A DNA stretch of 14,687 nucleotides from Bacillaceae bacterium (GTDB lineage Bacteria; Bacillota; Bacilli; Bacillales_A; Planococcaceae), in NCBI GenBank assembly GCA_030149685.1, contig JASLGI010000055.1, positions 1 to 14,687 on the forward strand, written 5' to 3'. The notes under the pieces are model-generated. The model saw nothing but the letters and a program-made list of their open reading frames with translations, made no database searches and was not told the origin of the DNA. The stretch's first letter is position 1; every line of letters begins with the position of its first letter. Shown here in pieces: positions 8,325-14,687 of this stretch. The position numbers and the translations under genes are program-made.

Positions 8325-10598
8325 ATGAAAACGAGAGGTCGTATCGTCGCCTTTTTCTTACTCGTCGTACTCTTTTTTACGACGATTGGGATGACGTACA
8401 AACCGATTATAAAAGATGTTAATCTCGGCCTTGATTTACAAGGTGGATTCGAAGTTCTTTATCAAGTAGAACCACTCAAAGGGGACGAGGATAAAAAAAT
8501 TACAGAGAAAGTCGTTAGTGATACAGCGGATGCATTAGGTAGCCGTGTCGACGTTCTCGGTGTTAGTGAACCGAATATTCAAGTAGAGTCGAATAACCGT
8601 ATTCGTGTTCAATTAGCAGGTGTTGAAGACCAACAATCTGCGCGTGATTTACTTTCGACTCAAGCGAACTTAACATTCCGTGACTTTGAAGACAATCTCG
8701 TCTTAGACGGAAATGATTTAAAAGAAGGAAAAGCGCGTGAGAATTTCGATGAAAACGGTCATCCTGTCGTTACGCTCGAAATGAAAGATGCGAACAAGTT
8801 CGGAGAAGTAACAGCAGAAATTGCAAGTAAATATCCGAACAATATGATGGTTATTTGGTTAGACTTTGAAGAAGGTGTCGACTCGTTTGCAGAAGAAGTA
8901 CAAAAAGAAAATCCGAAGTTTATTTCTGCACCGAGTGTAAAACAAGCGATTCATTCGTCTAACGTTGAAATTTCAGGAAGCTTCACAGTAGAAGAAGCGA
9001 AAAACTTAGCGGGTATTTTAAACGCAGGGGCATTACCTGTTCACTTAGAAGAAATTTATTCGACATCTGTCGGAGCGCAATTTGGTGAACAAGCATTAGA
9101 TAAAACAGTGCTTGCGGGAATCGTTGGTATTTCACTGATTTTCATTTATATGGCGATTTATTATCGCGTGCCAGGACTTGTTGCAGTTGTAACACTTTCT
9201 GTTTACGTTTACATCATCTTACTCGTCTTTACATTGATCAACGGTGTTCTTACATTACCAGGGATCGCCGCACTTATGCTCGGGGTCGGTATGGCCGTTG
9301 ACGCGAACATTTTAACGTATGAACGTATTCGTGAGGAATTACGTGTCGGAAAGTCTGTTAAATCAGCCTTCCAGACAGGTGCGAAAAACTCATTCACAGC
9401 GATTCTTGATGCGAACATTACGACATTGCTTGCAGCAGGAGTATTGTTCTTCTTCGGTACAAGTTCTGTTAAAGGATTCGCAACGATGTTAATCATTAGT
9501 ATTTTAACGAGTTTCTTAACAGCTGTATGGGGTTCACGTTTACTCCTCGGATTACTCGTGAAAAGTGGAGTACTCGATAATAAACCGGGACTCTTCGGTA
9601 TTTCGAAAGACCGTGTTCACCGTATTGAAGAAGGGGTCGATACGTTAGAGCTTACGACGAAATTCGACCGATTCGACTTCGTGAATACGCGTAAACGTTA
9701 TTACACGATCTCAAGTATTTTATTAGTTGTGGGGCTCATTATGCTCGTCGTCTTTAAGTTAAACTTAGGAATTGACTTCTCAAGTGGTACACGAGTAGAA
9801 GTGATGTCAAAAGAACCGATTAAAGTCGAAGAGTTAGAGAAAAAAGTAGCCGATTTAGGTTATGAAGTAAGTGACACAGTCGTTTCAGGAGATAAAGGTG
9901 AAATTGGTGTTATGCGCTTCAAAGAGGAGTTCTCACAAGAAGAAGTGAAGACAATGAAGTCAGAACTCGGAGAAATCTACGGGTCTGAACCGAACGTATC
10001 GACAGTATCACCGACTGTTGGACAAGAGCTTGCGAAAAACGCAGTGAAAGCATTAGCGATTGCAGCGCTCGGAATTATCATTTACGTTGCCTTCCGTTTC
10101 GAGTGGCGCATGGGTGTCGCATCGATTATCGGTTTAATGCACGATGCGTTCTTCATGATTGCCCTCTTCAGTATTTTCCGTTTCGAAGTTGATATTACAT
10201 TTATCGCAGCGGTCTTAACGATTGTCGGTTACTCGATCAACGATACGATCGTTACGTTTGACCGAATTCGAGAAAACTTAACGCGTATCGGACGGGTGAA
10301 AGATAAAGAGCGTCTAGCGGATATCGTGAATAAGTCTCTCCGTCAAACACTCGGACGTTCGGTAAATACTGTATTAACGGTTATCTTCGTCGTCTTAGCA
10401 TTGATCTTCCTCGGAGCTGAACCGATCCGCCCATTCTCAATGGCGCTTCTCATCGGTTTACTTGCCGGAACATACTCATCGATCTTCATATCTGCACAAA
10501 TTTGGTACGATTTAAAGAGTCGCCAATTAGATAAAGAAGGTCCGATTGATTCAAACAAAGAGAAGAAACAATGGGGTTCTGACGAGCCAGTTGTATAA
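8325..10598 (+). CDS. secDF: Fused protein-export membrane protein SecDF
   Basis: SecDF uses the proton gradient to help pull secreted proteins out of SecYEG. This is the fused form typical of Bacillus (757 aa; B. subtilis about 737). The SecD half has TM1 (about 7-24), the LGLDLQGG motif (34-41), a large extracytoplasmic domain (about 40-255) and TM2-6 (about 260-410) with GVGMAVDANILTYERIREE (320-338). The SecF half starts with TM7 (about 459-478) followed by LGIDFSSGT (481-489), a second outer domain and TM8-12 with GYSINDTIVTFDRIREN (635-651). Asp326 and Asp640 match the aspartates of the proton path in studied homologues. ATG 8325 follows GAGGAGGA (8308-8315). A long terminator follows the stop. 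Confidence 0.97.
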   Translation: MKTRGRIVAFFLLVVLFFTTIGMTYKPIIKDVNLGLDLQGGFEVLYQVEPLKGDEDKKITEKVVSDTADALGSRVDVLGVSEPNIQVESNNRIRVQLAGVEDQQSARDLLSTQANLTFRDFEDNLVLDGNDLKEGKARENFDENGHPVVTLEMKDANKFGEVTAEIASKYPNNMMVIWLDFEEGVDSFAEEVQKENPKFISAPSVKQAIHSSNVEISGSFTVEEAKNLAGILNAGALPVHLEEIYSTSVGAQFGEQALDKTVLAGIVGISLIFIYMAIYYRVPGLVAVVTLSVYVYIILLVFTLINGVLTLPGIAALMLGVGMAVDANILTYERIREELRVGKSVKSAFQTGAKNSFTAILDANITTLLAAGVLFFFGTSSVKGFATMLIISILTSFLTAVWGSRLLLGLLVKSGVLDNKPGLFGISKDRVHRIEEGVDTLELTTKFDRFDFVNTRKRYYTISSILLVVGLIMLVVFKLNLGIDFSSGTRVEVMSKEPIKVEELEKKVADLGYEVSDTVVSGDKGEIGVMRFKEEFSQEEVKTMKSELGEIYGSEPNVSTVSPTVGQELAKNAVKALAIAALGIIIYVAFRFEWRMGVASIIGLMHDAFFMIALFSIFRFEVDITFIAAVLTIVGYSINDTIVTFDRIRENLTRIGRVKDKERLADIVNKSLRQTLGRSVNTVLTVIFVVLALIFLGAEPIRPFSMALLIGLLAGTYSSIFISAQIWYDLKSRQLDKEGPIDSNKEKKQWGSDEPVV

Positions 10599-10605
10599 TT
10601 CGATG

Positions 10606-10660
10606 AACCACTTCCAAATAGGTGAAGGAACTCCTTCATACTTTCAGGAAGTGGTTTTTT
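10606..10660 (+). terminator. Long Rho-independent terminator after secDF
   Basis: AACCACTTCC (10606-10615) pairs perfectly with GGAAGTGGTT (10647-10656). Inside it, a second perfect stem forms between TGAAGGA (10623-10629) and TCCTTCA (10632-10638). A run of six T (10655-10660) follows. It lies 7 bases after the secDF stop. Confidence 0.93.
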
Positions 10661-10809
10661 GTTCTGTTTGATGATGAACTTTTCGTAGAATGTTCATCTG
10701 TCTGTCGTAATTACGCTTTCCTCATAGACGACGTGTAGGAAATTTCCAACGACATTCGAGACGGAATATGGTATCGTTTGAAGGAATAGAATTATAAGGA
10801 GAGACGTTT
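10661..10809 (+). promoter_or_regulatory. lapA-recJ leader with inverted repeats
   Basis: This 149-base gap holds three perfect inverted repeats. GATGAAC/GTTCATC (10673-10679 and 10692-10698) has a 12-base loop; CGTAATTACG (10706-10715) and GGAAATTTCC (10738-10747) are 10-bp palindromes whose centres are 32 bp apart. A promoter candidate and the lapA ribosome binding site AAGGAGAG (10796-10803) follow. I see no open frame of note. A regulatory role is inference. Confidence 0.4.
10749..10777 (+). promoter_or_regulatory. Candidate extended -10 promoter for lapA-recJ-apt
   Basis: The -35 ACGACA (10749-10754; 4 of 6) is followed after 17 bp by TGG-TATCGT (TATCGT 10772-10777; 4 of 6), an extended -10 form. 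The -10 context GGAATATGGTAT (10763-10774) is identical to that of the ruvA promoter (3714-3725). The position, after a strong terminator and before lapA, fits. Confidence 0.5.
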
Positions 10810-11172
10810 ATGAAATATCAATGGACATGGATTTTAAGTTTGTTATTTGCCATCATTATAACGACATTTGCCATTATTAATATGAATCCGGTTCGTGTGA
10901 ACTTTGGGTTCGGTTCTGTACAGTTCCCGCTTGTACTCGTTATTTTAGGTTCTGCGTTTATCGGATCAAGCGTCAGCGGGTTTTATGCATTATTCAAACA
11001 TTTTGAATTGAAACGTACGACGAAAGAACAGAGCGAATATATTTTACAGTTAGAGCGTCAAGTAGAAAAGTACGAATATGATGCTCAACATGTTGATCGT
11101 CCTGTTGTTGAAATTGTAGGGGAAGAAGAGGAAGAAACGAAGGAAATTGTGCATCAAAGAAAGGGAGAATAA
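10810..11172 (+). CDS. LapA-domain (DUF1049) membrane protein, YrvD-like
   Basis: This 120-residue protein has two predicted membrane segments (about 6-25 and 38-61) separated by NMNPVRVNFGFGSVQFPL, the typical loop of LapA/DUF1049 proteins. A charged helix that could form a coiled coil follows (about 64-92, with LQLERQVEKYE), and then an acidic tail (about 104-113). Its Bacillus counterpart YrvD lies in the same place, upstream of recJ. LapA of E. coli takes part in lipopolysaccharide assembly control, which cannot apply to a Gram-positive, so the function here is unknown. ATG 10810 follows AAGGAGAG (10796-10803). The stop is 3 bases before the recJ start. Confidence 0.85.
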   Translation: MKYQWTWILSLLFAIIITTFAIINMNPVRVNFGFGSVQFPLVLVILGSAFIGSSVSGFYALFKHFELKRTTKEQSEYILQLERQVEKYEYDAQHVDRPVVEIVGEEEEETKEIVHQRKGE

Positions 11173-11175
11173 CGA

Positions 11176-13497
11176 TTGATACAGTCAAAAAAACAATGGG
11201 TTGTAAAACGTCCGGATGAGGCATTCGTTGAAGCGATTCAAGAGCGCTGTCAGTTACCAGCGATACACGCTAAAATTTTAGCTTCACGCGATTTTGAGTC
11301 TGTCGATGCGATTTGTGATTTTTTATCGATTGATGAAAAAGAGCCACATGATCCTTTTTATATGTACGGCATGGATGAAGCAGTAATGATGATCGATGCA
11401 GCTGTTGAAGAAGGAAAGAAAATTACTGTCTATGGAGATTATGACGCAGATGGTGTAACGAGTACGTCGCTTCTTTATCGAACGTTAGAAGAGATGGGAG
11501 CGAATGTTGATTACGCGATACCGAACCGTTTCATTCATGGATACGGACCGAATAAAGAGCTGTTTGATGAATTGATTGACGGAGGAACAGAATTAATTAT
11601 TACGGTAGATAATGGGATTTCCGCAATTGATGAAATTCGCCATGCAAAAGAACGAGGGTGTGCGGTCATTTTAACGGACCACCACGAAATTGGGGAAGAG
11701 ATGCCACCAGCGGACGTTATTTTGCACCCTCGTCATCCAGAAGGGGATTATCCATTTGGAGAATTAGCAGGTGTCGGAGTCGCGTTAAAATTATCACAAG
11801 CACTTGTACATGACACATTGGAACCATTCGTTGCATACGCTGCGATTGGAACGATTGCTGACCTTGTCCCTCTCGTTGGCGAAAACCGATGGATAGTTCG
11901 TCGAGGACTTGAAGCTATTCGTGCAGGGGCATTACCTGCGATTGAAGCATTTGCGGAATTGAAAAGTATACACGTTCGCGATATTCAAGAGGAAACTGTC
12001 GGTTTTCAAATTGGCCCACAATTGAATGCGCCAGGACGTCTCGGAGAAGCATCACTTGCAGTAAAAGGGTTGATTGCATCAACGAAAGATGATGCGCGTC
12101 CTATATTTGAAGAAATGACGCGTATTAATGAAGAACGAAAAGAATTAGTAGAAACTGCTTTTCAAGAAGCATTAACGATGATTGATGAAAATGACGTCCC
12201 TTCAGGAATTGTCGTGGCAAAAGAAGGATGGAATCCCGGAGTTGTCGGTATTGTAGCAAGTCGGATTGTTGAAGAGTTTCATCGTCCGACAATCGTTTTA
12301 GCGATCGATGAAGAAGCAGGTGTTGCTAAAGGATCCGCTCGAAGTATTCCAAATTTCCATTTGTTTAACCAGTTAACAGAAATGTCCCCACTGATCGCAC
12401 AATTCGGTGGACACGAAATGGCTGCGGGGTTAACCGTATCATTAGAGCAGTTAGAAACGTTTCAAGTACGTTTTAATGAACGAGCAGAAGAACAATTGAC
12501 GGAGGAAGATTTTATACCGAAAGTCGTTGTCGATGTACCTGTTACATTAGAAGAAATTACGGTCGAACATTTAGAATCGCTCGATGATTTACGTCCGTTC
12601 GGTGTCGGTTTTGAGCAACCTGTTTATTATATTGAAGATGTGCAGGCGATCAATATTCGTCAAATCGGTTCAGAGAAACAACATTTGAAGTTTCAATTGA
12701 AAGACGGACAAGAACAACTCGATGTGATCGGATTTAATGAAGGCAATATTGCAAATGAGATGACAGACGAGCTTCGTTGTTCAGTCATTGGAGAACTTGG
12801 AGTAAATGAATGGAATGGGAATAAAAACCCTCAATTAATTGTACGAGATATTAAAAGTGATGAGTGGCAATTGTTTGATTATCGAGGTATTCGAAAAGTA
12901 CGTCGTTGGGCGCATCTCATTCCAGAAAATGCTGCGTGGCTTGCCTTCCGAGAAGAAACGATGAACGTATGGAAACCGAATATTGAAGCGACGACGTTGT
13001 ATCGAGATTTCGCAGTGGAAGACTATCGAGGGAAAGCGCTCGTACTAATTGATTTACCACATAGTTTTGATGAATTGGCGACATTGATTTATCAAATGCA
13101 ACCGTCTCGTATTTACGCGCATTTTTATATGCCACAATCTTATTATTATGAAGGTATTCCTTCGCGCGATGATTTTTCTAAATTGTATCGGACACTTCAG
13201 CGGAAAAACCCGTTTTATTTACAAGCAGATCGCGCAGTCGTTTTACGTCACTTCCGTTGGTCAGAAGATCATTTTAACTTCATGTTAGGCGTGTTTTTTG
13301 ACTTGCAATTTGTTACGATAGAAGGAGATGTTGTGTCGTTACAACCCGCAACGAAAAAACAACTATCTGAAGCAAAAACATATCAAGAACGTGAGCGACT
13401 GATTCAATTAGAAGAGACGCTCGTATACGATCCTTCTTATAAATTGAAACAATTGTTTCAAACGTATTATGAAGGAGACGAAAGAAAGGAAGACTAG
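11176..13497 (+). CDS. recJ: Single-stranded-DNA-specific exonuclease RecJ
   Basis: RecJ degrades single-stranded DNA 5' to 3' in recombination and repair. The 773-residue protein has the DHH catalytic motifs GDYDADG (87-93), VDNGIS (144-149), TDHHE (167-171) and GTIADLVPL (225-233). The DHHA1 region carries [13 protein letters not shown] (351-363) and [10 protein letters not shown] (410-419). An OB-like domain (about 450-560) and an extra C-terminal region of about 200 residues follow; that extension is typical of Firmicutes RecJ (B. subtilis YrvE, about 786 aa). The start is TTG 11176, with AAAGGGAG about 8 bases upstream and lapA ending 3 bases before; the N-terminus ([13 protein letters not shown]) matches the family. 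All catalytic residues I could locate are intact. Confidence 0.97.
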   Translation: MIQSKKQWVVKRPDEAFVEAIQERCQLPAIHAKILASRDFESVDAICDFLSIDEKEPHDPFYMYGMDEAVMMIDAAVEEGKKITVYGDYDADGVTSTSLLYRTLEEMGANVDYAIPNRFIHGYGPNKELFDELIDGGTELIITVDNGISAIDEIRHAKERGCAVILTDHHEIGEEMPPADVILHPRHPEGDYPFGELAGVGVALKLSQALVHDTLEPFVAYAAIGTIADLVPLVGENRWIVRRGLEAIRAGALPAIEAFAELKSIHVRDIQEETVGFQIGPQLNAPGRLGEASLAVKGLIASTKDDARPIFEEMTRINEERKELVETAFQEALTMIDENDVPSGIVVAKEGWNPGVVGIVASRIVEEFHRPTIVLAIDEEAGVAKGSARSIPNFHLFNQLTEMSPLIAQFGGHEMAAGLTVSLEQLETFQVRFNERAEEQLTEEDFIPKVVVDVPVTLEEITVEHLESLDDLRPFGVGFEQPVYYIEDVQAINIRQIGSEKQHLKFQLKDGQEQLDVIGFNEGNIANEMTDELRCSVIGELGVNEWNGNKNPQLIVRDIKSDEWQLFDYRGIRKVRRWAHLIPENAAWLAFREETMNVWKPNIEATTLYRDFAVEDYRGKALVLIDLPHSFDELATLIYQMQPSRIYAHFYMPQSYYYEGIPSRDDFSKLYRTLQRKNPFYLQADRAVVLRHFRWSEDHFNFMLGVFFDLQFVTIEGDVVSLQPATKKQLSEAKTYQERERLIQLEETLVYDPSYKLKQLFQTYYEGDERKED

Positions 13498-13502
13498 TAG
13501 TC

Positions 13503-14024
13503 ATGAATTTGAAAGAGTATATTACGATAGTGAAAGATTATCCAAAAGAAGGTGTTAGTTTTAAAGATATTACGACACTGATGGATGATGGAAAAGCATA
13601 TAAATATGCGACAGATGAAATTGTGAAATATGCAAAAGAAGTCAATGCAGATATTATCGTTGGCCCGGAAGCTCGAGGTTTTATTATCGGTTGTCCGGTC
13701 GCTTATGCACTAGAAGTCGGCTTCGCACCTGTTCGCAAACCGGGGAAACTTCCACGCGAGACGAAAGAAGTGGAATACGATTTAGAATACGGAACGGACC
13801 GACTCACGATGCATGCAGATGCGATTGAGCCGGGACAACGCGTCTTAATCGTAGATGACTTGCTTGCGACAGGAGGAACGGTGAAAGCGACGATTGATCT
13901 CGTTGAATCACTTGGTGGTGTCGTTGCGGGATGTGCCTTTTTAATCGAGTTAGCGTATTTAAATGGTCGCGAAAAAATTAAAGGTTATGACATTCATGCG
14001 ATAATGACGTATGATGAGGAGTAA
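13503..14024 (+). CDS. apt: Adenine phosphoribosyltransferase
   Basis: Apt salvages adenine by joining it to PRPP to give AMP. The 173-residue protein has the usual length (about 170 aa). The N-terminal [13 protein letters not shown] segment (12-24) is typical of Apt, GPEARGF (54-60) forms part of the active site, and [13 protein letters not shown] (114-126) is the PRPP-binding motif. The start ATG 13503 is 5 bases after the recJ stop, and its binding site (AAAGGAAG, about 13485-13492) lies inside recJ, which suggests coupling. The order recJ-apt-rel is conserved across Bacillales. A perfect-stem terminator follows the stop. Confidence 0.97.
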   Translation: MNLKEYITIVKDYPKEGVSFKDITTLMDDGKAYKYATDEIVKYAKEVNADIIVGPEARGFIIGCPVAYALEVGFAPVRKPGKLPRETKEVEYDLEYGTDRLTMHADAIEPGQRVLIVDDLLATGGTVKATIDLVESLGGVVAGCAFLIELAYLNGREKIKGYDIHAIMTYDEE

Positions 14025-14027
14025 TAG

Positions 14028-14062
14028 AAAACATTCTTTGCAATTTGCAAAGAATGTTTTTT
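14028..14062 (+). terminator. Rho-independent terminator between apt and rel
   Basis: AAAACATTCTTTGC (14028-14041) pairs perfectly over 14 bp with GCAAAGAATGTTTT (14047-14060) around a five-base loop, and six T residues end the structure (14057-14062). The stem is A/T rich, so it may be partly leaky. It leaves only 26 bases before the rel start codon. Confidence 0.88.
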
Positions 14063-14088
14063 CATAGGGAAAGAAGGGAGTTTTGCGG

Positions 14089-14687
14089 ATGGCAAAAGAT
14101 ATGACAATTGAAGACGTACTCGATGTCGTTGCGACGTATATGAATGAAGAGAACGTACAATTTATTGAGCGTGCTTACATTGCTGCACGTGATGCGCATG
14201 AAGGACAATTTCGAAAGTCAGGGGAGCCCTACATTATTCACCCGATTCAAGTAGCAGGGATTTTAGCTCACTTACAAATGGACCCAGCGACAGTCGCTGC
14301 TGGTTTCTTACACGATGTCGTTGAAGATACACCTGTAAGTCGGGAGGACCTTGTCGAACAATTTAGTGAAGAAGTCGCTGAACTTGTAGACGGAGTAACG
14401 AAGTTAGATAAATTGAAATTTCGTTCGAATGAAGAAAAACAAGCAGAAAACCATCGAAAAATGTTTATCGCGATGGCGCAAGACGTGCGCGTCATTTTAA
14501 TTAAGCTCGCGGACCGTTTACACAATATGCGAACACTTCATCACGTACCGAATGAAAAACAGAAACGCATTTCAGCAGAAACGCTCGATATTTTCGCACC
14601 TCTTGCTCACCGATTAGGAATATCGACGATCAAGTGTGAGTTAGAAGATACAGCGCTTCGCTATTTAAACCCGCAACAATATTATCG
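14089..14687 (+). CDS. relA: Bifunctional (p)ppGpp synthetase/hydrolase Rel, N-terminal part
   Basis: The frame is open from ATG 14089 to the window edge (199 complete codons), so the gene is cut. ATG 14089 follows AGGGAG (14075-14080) at 8-base spacing. The visible part is the HD hydrolase domain of a Rel/SpoT enzyme that controls the stringent response. HPIQVAGIL (51-59), FLHDVVEDT (73-81) and [11 protein letters not shown] (140-150) supply the metal-binding H51, H75, D76 and D142 plus the E79-D80 pair, matching catalytic residues of studied Rel proteins. The hydrolase should therefore be active, as expected of the bifunctional Firmicutes Rel; it is not a degenerate RelA. The synthetase, TGS and ACT domains lie outside the window. 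The symbol relA follows B. subtilis usage. Confidence 0.96.
   Translation, partial: MAKDMTIEDVLDVVATYMNEENVQFIERAYIAARDAHEGQFRKSGEPYIIHPIQVAGILAHLQMDPATVAAGFLHDVVEDTPVSREDLVEQFSEEVAELVDGVTKLDKLKFRSNEEKQAENHRKMFIAMAQDVRVILIKLADRLHNMRTLHHVPNEKQKRISAETLDIFAPLAHRLGISTIKCELEDTALRYLNPQQYY

Noticed and set aside
9209..9496. 95-codon open frame on the - strand inside secDF
   Set aside because: It mirrors conserved membrane segments of SecDF and has no support of its own.
10673..10698. GAAC...GTTC in the lapA leader as a LexA (SOS) box
   Set aside because: The half-sites are 12 bases apart rather than four, and the flanking bases do not fit the Gram-positive LexA consensus.

Overview
This window reads as a stretch of housekeeping chromosome from a low- to mid-GC, Gram-positive member of the Bacillales. 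Every supported gene is on the + strand. The gene order is the familiar Bacillus/Staphylococcus one: rpmA (L27 tail) - obgE - pheB - pheA - yebC - ruvA - ruvB - queA - tgt - yajC - comN-like - secDF - lapA-like (YrvD) - recJ - apt - relA/rel (5' part). Strong AAGGAGG-type ribosome binding sites, a fused SecDF, a long RecJ with the Firmicutes C-terminal extension, and TTG/GTG starts support this placement. Genes that interrupt this order in Bacillus subtilis, including the sporulation genes spo0B, safA, bofC and spoVB, are absent here, which suggests a non-spore-former. Exiguobacterium or a relative is a plausible guess from gene order and codon style, but the sequence alone does not prove it.

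Layout: (1) The end of rpmA and its terminator (1-135). (2) An extended -10 promoter, then obgE-pheB-pheA-yebC, closed by a strong hairpin terminator (3649-3686). This unit combines a ribosome-assembly GTPase, the last steps toward phenylalanine and a YebC-family regulator. (3) A second extended -10 promoter, then ruvA-ruvB-queA-tgt-yajC: the Holliday-junction branch-migration motor, two steps of tRNA queuosine modification and a small membrane partner of Sec. A hairpin follows yajC. (4) A ComN-type post-transcriptional regulator and secDF, closed by a long hairpin. (5) An approximately 150-bp leader rich in inverted repeats, then lapA-like, recJ and apt, closed by a hairpin. (6) The start of the bifunctional (p)ppGpp synthetase/hydrolase gene, cut by the right window edge.

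No mobile element, CRISPR array, tRNA, rRNA, riboswitch or phage gene was recognised, and no gap between genes exceeds 300 bases. I did not find a previously undescribed multi-gene system. The points worth a second look are small: inverted repeats in the lapA-recJ leader and at the obgE promoter, a 12-mer shared by two promoters, an unusual residue in the phenylalanine-binding motif of PheA, a terminator placed almost directly before rel, and a strong bias for C over T at the end of codons when the next codon begins with G.
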